A stretch of 64,000 nt of DNA from Russula earlei (taxonomy: Eukaryota; Basidiomycota; Agaricomycetes; Russulales; Russulaceae). Location: the NCBI GenBank assembly GCA_025769875.1, contig JAGFNK010000169.1:37633-101632 (forward strand). Direction: 5' to 3'. The notes under the pieces are model-generated. The model had not been told where the DNA came from and ran no database searches. It saw nothing but the letters and a program-made list of their open reading frames with translations. This document shows, piece after piece, positions 10,958 through 22,138 of the stretch. Made by a program: the position numbers and the translations under genes. The stretch's first letter is position 1. The number at the start of each line of letters is the position of its first letter.

Positions 10958-13420
10958 ATGGATATAGTCGAGTTCCAAGAAAGCAGCTCCATAACGTTCG
11001 AATGGACACTGCGCGGCTTGAAAACCCTGTTCGAGTCGAGGTGTGTATGAGTCGCCACGTCCAGGCGACTGGATCTTGGGGTGCTCACCCCCGTTTTCAG
11101 TAAAGGCGAAGCAAAATCGAAAGTGACGAAGAGCGCCAAGTTCGGTGGAGGGCGGTGGCAGGTGCGTCGTCTCGTCCATGTTCACCTCCTGCGGTTTCGA
11201 GACTCGGATACCGTTCCAGGTCCTGTTCTATGCGAATTCGGGACCTCCCTATCCCTCCACGGACGTGAGCGGCGCTGGCTCCGGTGGATATGTGAGCTTG
11301 TTCTTGTCGTGTGAGGTGCGCTGTGGCTACGTTCTTCGTGGGACGGGATCCTCATGTCGGGGAACCAGCCCACTCAGGAGGAGAAGGACGCTGCGTACAA
11401 CGGAAGGTGAAAGATTCACATCGAACTTCCGATTCGCCTAGTCGACATCTCATCGCGACGCTTTAGATGGGTCCGAGAAGGGCTGTTTCGATTCACTTTT
11501 GAGCTGCACAGGTGATCCCGTTTGTGGCGTCGCGCGACACCGGTTTTTTCAACCCGACCCTTTTTCCAGCCTGAAGAAAAAAGAGCTCTTCAATGTCAAG
11601 GAGGCGCATAACCACTCTTTCTCTCATGCTGTATGTGCTTCTTCCCGATTCCCCGAACCCTAGGCTAATGATGTCTCAGACGGCGAACTGGGGATGGTAT
11701 ACAGTCAATCATTCTTATGACGGCTGAAACTGACAAGGTGTAAGGGCGCAGTTCGCGCGCAGAGACGCGGTGTACTACACAAAGAGCGTCGTCAAATCCA
11801 ACGATGCATTCGTGATCACCTGCACGATCAGCTCGACACCGGGACCACCTATTCCTTCTCCGTCGATTCACAAGTCCCTTGTTCCGAGGGATCTGCTGGA
11901 GTCAGTCGGCCAACTTCTGGATGATCCTCTCTATTCGGACATAGAGTTCGTTCTTCCATCCCGGAAACCCCGCGAGCCTGCTCCGCGCCGAATTTATGCA
12001 TCGAAACGACTGCTCAGCCGCGCGGACTATTTCGACTCTAGTATGATTCTTTCGAGTACCCTGGTGTCTCATCTGACATCCCCCTTTAGTGTTCAACGCC
12101 GGCTTCGTGGAGGCGTCCTCGGATCAATTCACCTTTGAGATCACGGGAGACACCAACCTGGACAGTGCCGAAGCCACATCAGAATACTATACAGCGCTCA
12201 ACGCTCATCCGGAAGACTCGGACGAGGAAGATGAAGCGTACGACCCCGGGGAAGCCGACGGGGATCCACCTAACTCGGACGCCGAACTTGAAGACGGGTT
12301 GGACATTCCACGTGACTTACTGGAATCAGGTATCAGCGTTGCGGCCGATGATGAGCCAGCCGATGGCGACTCTGACGAGAGCGGTGAGGGAGAGGATGGG
12401 AAATCGCGCAACGTAAGGCAGAAAACGGCGCACCCTTCCAGCCCTCGGGCTGGCGATCTGCAGATCATCCCCCGCAGCGCAGCCCCCCCCACGGTAGAGC
12501 GGGAGGCTGCGGGGCCGCCCAAGTTGCGAGTGGTGGTGAAAGATGTCGCATACGCGACCTACCGCGCGGTGCTTTACTACGTATTTTCCTTCCGTCTCCA
12601 TTTGATCCACATGATGAGAATTTTTCTTAGCTGTACACGGACCGCATCCGTTTTGCACCGTTGTCGTCAACCTTCCTCTCATCTTCTTCGCCCGGGACTG
12701 GCTGCGCGCAAACGCCAAATGATAGTCAGGGCAGCCTCGGTTCTGCCACCCGTACGGGGCAATCAGAAGTATCCATGGGTGCCAGTTCGAGGAGAGAGTG
12801 GATCCAAGATTGGATACGCGGAAACCCTGGGCATCCTTTGCCATGCTCGGCAAAGGCCGTGTACAGGCTTGCAGACAGTGAGAAGAACACCAATTTCGCC
12901 ATCAGATCTGGAGGTCAATGGTGACGTGTTTTGACAGAGCTTGGTCTTGCGGAATTGAAGACTCGAGCATTCGAGGCGAGTGTTCTCGCTTCCATTTGAA
13001 TAATCGCTTGACATGCGCGCAGCATATCACCAAATCGCTCACGGTGGAGAATGTTCCTTACGAGGTCTTTTCGACTTTTTCGGCTACCTTTGAAGTCGTT
13101 CGAAAGGTGAGTTATTGTGATGCAGGTCGGTGTAGGTGTGCGGCAGTTGCAGTTTACAGCGGTCTATAGGTCGAGGTGAAGTACTTCCTTGACCACTGGG
13201 CAGAGATTCGAAGCTCGGATGCCATGCGTAATGTGTGGCACCAGATCCGACTGGGAAGACATCCCGGCTTCGAGGAAGGTCCGTACATGACTCATCCACC
13301 TGAGCGTTCGAATTGACCATAGCTACAGTATGGCCTGTCATCGCGACTCACCTTGAGTTCAAGCCACAGAGCAACACGCATGCGGGTAGTGACAAGGAGG
13401 ACGCTAATAGGCAGGCGTAG
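10958..13420 (+). CDS. MATH-BTB domain protein (possible CUL3 adaptor)
   Basis: Fourteen exons (10958-11040, 11101-11161, 11220-11315, 11369-11406, 11467-11511, 11570-11630, 11680-11696, 11745-12040, 12090-12580, 12631-12877, 12938-12975, 13023-13106, 13170-13278, 13329-13420) give 585 residues. The N-terminal part (about 1-150) is MATH/TRAF-like, with FEWTLRGLKTLF, EAHNHSFSHATANWGWAQF and DAFVITCTI. A BTB fold begins near residue 188 (LLDDPLYSDIEFVLP) and is interrupted by about 140 acidic, low-complexity residues. It resumes at VVVKDVAYATYRAVLYYLYT. A BACK-like helical tail follows (KAVYRLADKLGLAELK). MATH-BTB proteins usually present substrates to CUL3 ubiquitin ligases; this is inferred from domain type. 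Exon 7 is 17 nt. The intron after exon 11 uses a GC donor (GCGAGT). Confidence 0.88.
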
Positions 13421-13890
13421 GGGATGGGTGCCATCAGCATACCATTTCTGATGTTGATCGCCTGACGAATGATGCTTTTTGTCAGCCGTTCAATGCGGCT
13501 GTGAGGCAGGCGGAGAGGGCGGCTTGTGGAGTATCCTCTCGGGCAAGGGATGTCGGCGTACGGTGTGCGTGGGATGGGATTGCTTGTTCCAGTGACCCGG
13601 TGTCAGCACTGCCTCAAGGCGTGCGTGGTATTATTGTTCATGTACTTTCCTGATGATGGATGATTGATTGTACGTGCAAGCGTGCACCTTGATTGAGGAA
13701 CGGCAGTAGTAGAGATGGGAGGGAGCGGGGATGTGGCCGCGGTGGCCGGTCGACCTGCGGAAGAGTGACCGGCGAGCTTGCCCTGCCCTGCCCTGCGCTT
13801 GATTAGCTTATACGATCCTTTCTATCTCTCTCCCAAACCCCCATCTCTTCTCCTCTTCCTTGTCCAAAACCCAATACCTTTCTTCAACCA
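13421..13890. promoter_or_regulatory. Intergenic region with pyrimidine-rich leader of the RING gene
   Basis: No gene is seen. The last 75 bases before ATG 13891 form a long C/T tract (CTATCTCTCTCCC, then CTCTTCTCCTCTTCC). Such tracts are a common core-promoter or transcription-start feature of basidiomycete genes. Confidence 0.45.
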
Positions 13891-16800
13891 ATGGACGGTC
13901 ACGGTCGTGTTCAGCGAGCCAGTTTCTTGAACACTTTCAATCATTTATTTCGTCGTGGACAGTCCTCGTCTGCCGACGAACAACATTCGGGATCCCAACT
14001 ATCCGGGGCCTCAGTACTACATGCCCGCCTTCGCTCGTCCGAACCAATTCAGCTCGTGTGTTCCTCGACCCTCTAGCCCGTTTGACGGACGTCCGCTGAC
14101 TTGACTGACAAACCCAGGGCCATGACGTGACAACCTTCCCCGGTTCTCCTTCGTCACATGCTGCGGACGAAGACGTGGAGATGCTTTTCCCTCCTGCCGC
14201 TCCACCGGGCGGTGCGCCCTATTCCACGGCACATACAGCGCACGTCACACCCGATTCGTCACAAGTGCCATTGTTGCCACATACCGGCCCTCCCGCCACA
14301 TCACCCCCCCTCATTGATTCCGAGAGTCCTGAAACCTCCCATCCCTTTATTATAGATGACGATGCCCGCAGCGACACGTCAATGCCCCCTCTTTATGACG
14401 CTTCGGATTCGGAGTGTGAGGAGGATCATGTTCTCCTTGGCGGCCATGACGCAACATCCGAATCGGATGTCGATGCCTACGATGTCGAGATGACGCTCCT
14501 ACGTGACGACGGAGATCTATCCGACTACGAGGACTTTGAATTATCAAATGACAGTGCACCACCACTACCGTCTACCCCACTTGCAGCCATCGGCAGCGAT
14601 AGAAATCCTCGGCGGGTGGTGGTTGAGGAACTCGAGGATCGGGATCAACCGCGGACTGGTGAGTGGACAGTTTCTGGAATGTAGGTGACGACATGACATT
14701 CATATCGTGTCCAGATACCGCACCCTCGGTGAACGGCGGCTTCCCAGGCCCGTCACCACACATCGAAATGCACACCCATTGGCACGCTAATTCCCATCTC
14801 CATCTCCATCCCCATCTCCCTCCCCATCTCCCTCTCCAACCGCCCCGCCAGCATCCCCAAAACACCCATACGCCTCATTCACAGCAACCCGATGGTGATA
14901 TTCGCCTACCCCATTTCCCACCTATGCCTGGTCTTCGTGCGCAGAGCCAGGTTGAGGGCCAGGTTCCTCTTCCCGGCCTCCGAACTCTCTTTCAACCACT
15001 TTTTGTAGAAGCTGTCGCCCAAGCTGGTGAGCGATTCCGGACAGCACAAGGCACTGGCCAGGGTCCAGCGATCGGCCCTGGGGGTCCCATTGTGCAGGTT
15101 ACGTTCGACGTGCCAGTGTTCCGCGTTCCCACGGATGCTCAAACAAGGGAGCAGCCCCAAGCATGGTCAGATGTGGATGCACAGCGCCTGTCTAATCAAG
15201 CCTTCGAGCGGCACGAACGTGCATTTGCGGCTCCCCCTCTGAGACCCGACCGTCCGACTCCACCGGGGTTCAACCTTGCCCCACCAACACCTAACACCGT
15301 TCCCACGGACGCAATGCCTCCTGCCTTGCGCCAACTCCTCGAAGCTGCCTTTGAGCCTGAACCTCCAAACCTTCCGGACGGGCCACAACTCGGTGGTGGG
15401 GTTCCGGGATGGGCTGGACTCATGGGGTTGCTCTTTGGTCTCGGCCTCAGTGCTTCACATGAACTCAATCGCGAGGACCCTGTCAGGGCAAAAAGACTTG
15501 TCAAGGGCTTGGAAGCAGTGAATACAGGCCTCGTGAAGCGGATGAGGAAAATAAGCGACGGCAACGCCAACGGAGCGACATGTGCTATCTGTTGGGATGC
15601 ACTTTTGGAGGAAGATGCTGAAATTACGCCTGATTTGGATCCAGGCGTGCCTCTCTGGGGTGCTACTGCCGATCACGGACAGTCAACCAACCCGGATCCC
15701 GATGGTACCAGCTCTGCAGGGCCAGAACAAGAACAAGAAGAGCCTCTTCCAAAGGTCATTGCCCTGCCATGCTCCCATGTGTTCCATAGCGCATGTCTCG
15801 TACCCTGGTTCTCGCGGCCAAAACAAACAACGTGTCCGACGTGCAGGTTCGATGTTGATCCCGAAAATTTGACCTACGAACCCGTACTTCGACCTCAGGG
15901 CGACACTCGTCAACAGCCGCAGCAGGGGGTGCCGCAGTCACCCCCCCCTGCAGTAGTCCCCCAGCAGATGGAACAGCAGGGACAAGAATCCTCTTCCGGT
16001 GCCGTTCCACCCTTCCAACAGGCTACCCTTGGGGAAGATGGGTCCTCCCCTCTGCATCCGCCTCCGCTTAGGCGAACGATCTTCGAGCACACCTTCACCA
16101 TCCCCTTTCCACCTCCCCCTTTTCCCTTTCCACATCCGCAGGTGGGGGCTCTTTTCCCTCAACCTCAGCCTGAAGGGCGTCAACATGGACCCGGCCAACA
16201 AGGTCCCTTCCCAGCGCCAGCGGTGGTGATGGACCCTATGCCGCCTCTTACAATTCATCGTACCATTCACACACTCCGTCAGCTCACACCTCATGCACAC
16301 CACCGCCCTCAGCAGCCCCAAAGTGGCGCTCCTGTTCAAGTAGGTCCTGTCCCGGCCCCACCCCCACAGGCTCCTTTACTGGGCCAAGGTCTTCAGCCCC
16401 CACCACAGGACGGTCAACGGAACGCTAACGGTTTGCCGCGCTTCCCTGGTCTGTTCCAATTCGATCTCCCCCAGATCGTCCGGATGCCCGACGGGACATG
16501 GTTCTGGTCTGCCCCGTTAGGTGGCTTCTCGTCACCCCCGACCGCTACCGTACCCCAGGCATCGCCACGCCCGGTCGCGCCGAAACGAGCATGGTCACCG
16601 CCACCGCCACCTGGCCTGACCCTACGCCAACGGGTCGAGCAAGGCGAACGCGAGAAAGGGCTGCGCTGCGACGACATGTCCTGCGGGCTTGGGCCATCAG
16701 ACGATGACCCAGAGCCGACGGCGGACCTTGCGCGTGTTGTCGTTCACTCGCTCGAAGACGGCGCCTCCGGGTGCGGACACACGTTCCATCCAGCATGCCT

Positions 16801-16954
16801 GGTGAGCGCGGAGCGTGTCGCTGGTTGGGGTCCTAATAGTGAAAGCGAGCGGTCGCGCGCAGGCGGATTGGTTGAGGTGAGTTGCCCCGTATGCCGTGCT
16901 GTCGGTGTTGTTCCACGCGACGATTGGGAGAAAGGCGTAATGGCGCTTGCGTGA
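13891..16954 (+). CDS. Large double RING-H2 protein, probable E3 ubiquitin ligase
   Basis: Three exons (13891-14055, 14118-14658, 14715-16954) encode 981 residues. Residues 60-300 are acidic and His/Pro-rich. The main RING-H2 finger lies at about residues 525-613: CAIC, then a long acidic loop, then CSHVFHSAC and CPTC. It follows the C-H-H-C order of RING-H2 E3 ligases. A very Pro/Gln-rich stretch follows (about 630-870). A second RING-H2-like finger at about 887-963 has CDDMSC...CGHTFHPAC...CPVC with a long spacer. No transmembrane helix is evident. The first-exon donor (GTGTGT) is weak, so the N-terminal 55 residues are less certain. RING-H2 proteins recruit E2 enzymes; the substrate is unknown. 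Confidence 0.85.
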
Positions 16955-17100
16955 GAAATGGACTCCGAGTTATTCGCGTTTTCCCTCATATTTGACTTGA
17001 CATTGTATGTAGCCTCGCTGTGCCTTTTAATTATTTATTCATTTGGGACCAATAAGGTGATGACAAGGACTGAATTCAATCTCTATCTATCACAATCACC

Positions 17101-18382
17101 ATGTCAATAAGATACCTCACTGCAAAGCTTGCACAACAAGTAAGTTCAGATTGAACGGAGACTATCCGACAAGTACATATCCCCATAGATCGATGAAGAG
17201 CTGATGAACGCAGCGGGGGCCTTCAGCATAGATCAGGCGAGTTTGGACCCGTCTTGTGGATACGTCTCTTCAGTAGCCTGTAACTCTGTCATAGCTTATG
17301 GAACTTGCGGGTCTCGCGTGCGCCCAGACCCTCGCAACTGTCTACGGAAAGGAAAGGTACCCCCGTGTGCTGGTCTGCTGCGGACCGGGAAATCAAGGTG
17401 GAGATGGGCTGGTTGCTGCTCGACATCTAGGTAGTGTACCACGCCCGGACATCAGAAGTAACGGCTCAACACGCTTAGGCATGTTTGGCTACAAACCGAC
17501 GGTTTGGATCCCCAAGGTACTCGTGCAATCGTTTCCATTTTGCTTGAACCGAGGCTCACCCGCCTAATGATCAAAACAAAAAAAACCCTAACAGATCGGG
17601 TCAAAGGACATATACAAGGTCCATATCTCGTTTCCTTCCGACCGCACCTGCCCGTGGGGAGGTGGTGGTGGTGGTGTTTAACCTATTTACAATATCACCG
17701 TCACCATACTGACAAAAGGCGCTGGCGGCCACCGGCCGGCCTCCCCCTCTCGCTCTCCACCGAACCGACAGCGCTTGCACAGGCAGTGCACGAACATGCA
17801 CATCCCGACGCTGCCCGCGTCGGATGAAGACTCAACGCCGGCGGAGAATGCGCTCTCGGCGGCGCTCGCGTCGAGCGACGTGGTCCTCGACGCCATATTC
17901 GGCTTCTCGTTCAAGCCGCCCGTGCGCGCCCCGTTCGACGCCGCGCTCCCGCTCATCGCCCGTTCCGGCCTGCCGATCGTGTCCGTGGACATACCGTCCG
18001 GCTGGGACGTCGAGCGCGGCGATGCCGGCGCCGGCGCCGGCGAGGGTGGGGGAGGTGGCCCGGGGGGCGCGGCGGCCGTGCGCGTGGTTTTGCGTCCGGA
18101 TGTGCTCGTCAGCCTCACCGCGCCCAAGGAGGGCGTTCGGCGGTTCCTGGGCCGTCACTTCCTCGGCGGTCGATTCGTTCCAAAGTGAGTTCGCGGGTCG
18201 TCGAGCGGGGGATCGGAAGGACGACAATGTCGACGACGGGGCATCCCTTGCTGCTGATCTCCTTCGTTTGCAGATCCCTCGAAGAAAAATATGAACTCAA
18301 CCTTCCATCGTATCCTGGATTCGCGCAGATTGTTGAGCTCGCACAGCCTGAGCGGGACGGAGACCCCTCGCAGAAGCTGTAG
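17101..18382 (+). CDS. NAD(P)H-hydrate epimerase (YjeF N-terminal domain)
   Basis: Seven exons (17101-17139, 17189-17236, 17295-17430, 17479-17516, 17594-17617, 17772-18184, 18274-18382) give 268 residues. The protein converts R- to S-NAD(P)HX, repairing damaged cofactors. Visible family motifs are the IDEELM...FSIDQLMELAGL helix, the phosphate-binding [17 protein letters not shown], and [12 protein letters not shown] with the catalytic Asp. A Gly/Ala-rich insertion (about 17 residues) follows the WDVE motif. No dehydratase domain is fused and no clear mitochondrial presequence is seen. Intron 2 uses a GC donor (GCGAGT); exon 5 is only 24 nt. Two degraded copies lie downstream (24125 and 32330), so this is probably the only active copy in the window. 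Confidence 0.92.
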
Positions 18383-18900
18383 TCGGGCTCTGTGTCTCGT
18401 TATCTCCATTTCCGCGGTACCGTAACGCATGATCCGTGATGTGCACAGGACCTCGCACCGTTCGTCCTCATCATCTCCCAATCGCATCATTTTGTGATTC
18501 AACAAACAGTTGATTATTCATCTATTGCTTGCGGTTATCATCTCACCCGCATTACCTTTCGGGCTTGGCAGCACAGCGCTGGGTTCTTTTCTTTTCGACG
18601 CCAAATTGGGAAATATGCTCCTCCTATCTAGAAACCCATTATGTTCCAACGAGCTCTCTTGTTAATTGCAGTACGACATAACACTTATCACCACCTCTAT
18701 GCATCGGCATCAACACCTCCGGCGCCCTCACCTCTGCGTGTTCAGCATCTATACTTGAGATGGGTCGTCGGCTATGAGGTGCATCAGCAACCCTCTTCCT
18801 CTATGTGTTGTGAAGTCGTGAAATTTATTTCATGGACTGGCACTTGTGACGCCATATACGCACGTTTAGATAATGTGGCTTCCTTTCATGCCCCTCTACC
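18383..18900 (+). repeat. 3' flank of the epimerase gene, duplicated at about 25206-25750
   Basis: The 0.5 kb after the stop codon recurs, diverged, after the first epimerase pseudogene. Shared words include CTTGCGGTTATCAT, CCAACGAGCTCTCTT and CATCGGCATCAACACC. It shows that the duplication unit extended past the gene. No coding sequence is seen here. Confidence 0.75.
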
Positions 18901-19032
18901 TTTGTCTATATGATTATAATCTACTATACCTTCATTCCCGCACCTCTTGATCCACACAGACTAGGTCAGTTACATTTTCTATCTTGTTACTCTGAGTACT
19001 GACAGTATACTTAGCGCGATCTTATCGCTACA

Positions 19033-19280
19033 GGTTCGTCGACGAGTTTCGCAACTTCACATATGCGGCCTACGGCAAGGCGATACTGCGCCAGCCAGGA
19101 GGGTTCGCGTTCCAGATATTCGACTCTCGAGCCGAGGGGTGGCTGAGAAAGGAGGAATATAGAGATGGGGTTGTGACGAAGATACGGGCTAACAGTATAG
19201 AGGGACTCGCGCAGATACTCGTCCCACATGTTCTCTGGATGTCGACGCATTCATTCGGACGGTTACAACTCGTGCCCATG
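19033..19280 (+). pseudogene. Fragment of the FAD oxidoreductase gene
   Basis: About 240 bp closely match the complement of roughly 2985-3228, in the opposite orientation to the parent gene. It encodes the internal stretch ending in YAAYGKAILRQPGG and DSRAEGWLRKEEYRDGVV. A 9-bp deletion lies near its start (FVDEFRNF instead of FVDEGADFRNF), and similarity stops after FIRTV. High identity implies a recent copy. It abuts the 1.3-kb TIR element at 19303, which may have moved or captured it. Confidence 0.88.
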
Positions 19281-19302
19281 CACTGCCGCCGCCAGGAAAA
19301 CA

Positions 19303-20620
19303 ACATCCTACTAGAAACACCTAGAATGAACTATATATAGTGTACTAGAAATGGCCTGATATAGTAATTCTAGTCACTTCTAGTCACTCTAGTAGTGACA
19401 GTTTTGCTGAGTGGCACATGACATGACACTGAGTTCTCGCGTGCATGCTGCAGCACAGCCCCGGCCCTTGTTGTTGCCCAGCTCCAGCTCAACTCAAGCC
19501 TGGGCCGGGCTGGGCTCAGTGAGCCGCTGAGCCGGCTCTCGCGGTCGGTTTCTGAGCCCCCCAAGAGCCGAGCCCAAGCTTTGAGGTGGACACCATACGG
19601 TCTATCTATCCATTCCTCCAAGAAGACGACGACAATCTTCCCCTATGCCCCTTCCTCTTTCACGGCTTCCATTTCAAATACACGATCCACCTCATACTAA
19701 TGCGCATTGCCCTTTTCACTTTCTATCTCGCGGTTTGCCTCCCTCCGTTGTTCGCGGCTCCGGGTTGCATGGATGATATCAGGTGCATGCACCTCTTCAA
19801 GTTCTGTTATCCCTGGCATTGATTTTACCCTGCAGAGATACTATCGAATTTGGCCGCTCACTCATTCTACCTCCCAAAGGGTACTCACACCAGCCTAAAT
19901 TCCCCAACGACAGTGACACAGACGAACAGATACACAGAAAGGCCCAGTATTATTTCACTTGGGTTCATGATCTCCATAAGCCACCCATCCCAACCTTTCC
20001 TAAATATGTGAAAGATTTTAGAACTAAGAAGTGGATCCTGGAAGCAAATGCAACACCACAACAGGTTCATGTTTGGCAGAAATGGCTAGAATGGCGAGAA
20101 GCAGAAAGAAAGAAATATGCCCCTGTCAAGAAGAAATCACTGTTGGACCACCTTCAAGAATGGAGGGGAAAGGTTAAACTTGGGAGATGAGCCAAACAAT
20201 GCTGATGATGTTGCTGAGAAGGGTGAAGAAGATGAGGAAGAGGTACCATAGTGTTAAGGCCTGCACCTTACCTCCAATGTCATGCAAGCTAAGCATGTCA
20301 GTTCCAAGCCTGAAGAAGTTAAGGTTGTAGTTGAAGAGATGTTTGTTTGCTAAAGAGCTTCCTGCAGTGGGCACAGTGTTTTAAGCTGACACATCAGCAT
20401 ATTGAGAAAAATCTCATGAGGTCTCATGAGTTGACATACTCTAGCATGAGTTGTTCATGAGTGGCATGAGCTATCATCTCATATTGTTTACACCAGGCCT
20501 CATAGACTCAACCCATCAGCAAAGCTGTCCCTGCTAGAAGTGACTAGAAATGACTAGAATTACTATATTAGGTCATTTCTAGTACACTCTAGTTCATTCT
20601 AGGTGTTTCTAGTAGGATGT
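19303..20620. mobile_element. TIR-bearing DNA element, about 1.3 kb
   Basis: Both ends carry the same roughly 85-bp inverted sequence, starting ACATCCTACTAGAAACACC on the left with its complement ending CTAGTAGGATGT on the right. The TIRs hold several direct CTAGAA/TTCTAG motifs. No clear target-site duplication is visible. Inside, one frame (about 19840-20190) encodes a Trp/Lys-rich stretch with KKWILEANATPQQVHVWQK, which I do not recognise. No transposase motif is visible, so the element is probably non-autonomous. CTCATGAG-type palindromes cluster near 20405-20480. Confidence 0.75.
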
Positions 20621-21299
20621 AGTTTCTCAGAGGTCATGTTGGTCAAGTGACTGACCACACTTGTGATACAATACAATCTGATCTTGAGTTATAAGTCTGC
20701 CATCATTCTACATCTGACCCATGGGTGCACATATTCTGGTAGTGGGATCATGCACATGGGGATAATCAGATGATATGAACATACATTCTTCATCATCTTG
20801 CACTTGACTATTAGTGAATAGATAGATGGAGGTAGTCAAGTTATTACTATCAACATACAAGTAGAGTGTTTACCCTATATACATACATTTGGAATGTGTA
20901 CCTATCTACAATCATGTGATGTTGGACTCTCAAATACTAATATTGACAATGTCAATCTTGGAAGGAGTTCATGAGCCATTGGCCAAATTGTGTTTGACTC
21001 ATGATCAATAAGTAAATATTATTTTACTCTATGAGCACATCAAGATGTTGAATCAACTCATGATGGAAAGCTCATTCACACAAAGGGTCACAGGCCAAAG
21101 AAACCAGATATCATTCAGATAACGTAAGGAAAGTGACTAAGGACAACAACCCGAGTGTGTGCTACCTTGGCTAACTCTCTGGATGCACCTCTGTGTTGTG
21201 AAATTGGGAGGATTGAATGATAATGAACACAAGCGGGGCATCATTGGTGTACACGAAGTCATTGTAATATCAAAATTTGATGTGAATCAATCAGCCTCG
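20621..21299. other. AT-rich non-coding region
   Basis: No gene or clear repeat is seen. Composition is AT-rich compared with the gene block to the left. The region separates the TIR element from the start of the first 7TM duplication unit. Confidence 0.5.
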
Positions 21300-22138
21300 T
21301 CGCGGACAGTTCCAGCTCAGTTATACCTGTGTCCCTATAGGACCATGGCCGCGGTGTTAGCAGCAGATTTGACCGGCCAGCATGTTGGGTGATAACGTAT
21401 CCGCGACGTCTACGTTCTTTCAATCACCATACAGTATCGTGCGGAGATCGCACCCATTGTAAGTTCACCGGGACGGAGAGGTCGACATTGATTTTCACCC
21501 CACATCATTGATGCCACGGGAGGCACAACTTTCAAGAAATGACACGAATGGTAAGCAGGGTGTTCAGATCCCCACTCAATGCGTTATGGTGGTGTCACCA
21601 TCTGACCGAGTACGTCCTTGGGGGCTTCGGGAACTGTAGATGAGTATTGTGTCTCCAGACTCAAGGGCATTAATCTTGCTGGCACCGTGATCCCTTCTCG
21701 TGGACTCGAATTTTATGTACACTCCGACTCGGTCTCCGAGTCTGTGCCGTTCAATTCAGTTCGCCTTTTGCCGACCGATGATTTCCGCGGTGGACAACGA
21801 GGAACCGTCCTTCGAGCATCAAGTTTTATAGTTTCCTGTTTCCGAGTCCGGCTCCAGCATCATATGTCGTTTGTGCTGCGCATTCTAGAAGTCTCGGTGC
21901 CCAATAGAACCATCAACCCGCAAACTGCAATGTCTCATGTTTGAACTTGAATCACTGTGCTATCGGATATCACATTGTGGTGTGGATGACATACAACACT
22001 TTGATGTGCTTCGAATCCCATACAATGGCCAGCGCTTCACATCCAAATACCATGCTTGCTTAAAAGCCACCCACTGGCATGCCAACCTATGTCAGTAGAC
22101 GCAAGTACGCCTTCCCCCCCCCCTGCTCATTCGAATTT
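21300..22138 (+). repeat. Upstream part of duplication unit 1
   Basis: Blocks of this region recur in the same order at about 25755-26000, 26640-26834 and 27399-27494. Examples are GCGGTGTTAGCAG, CGACGTCTACGTTCTTTCAATCA, CATCAACCCGCAAACT and CATGCTTGCTTAAAAGCCACCC. It is the 5' region of 7TM copy A. It shows the uninterrupted target of the MULE inserted in unit 2 (CCCACTGGCATGCC near 22070). Confidence 0.7.
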
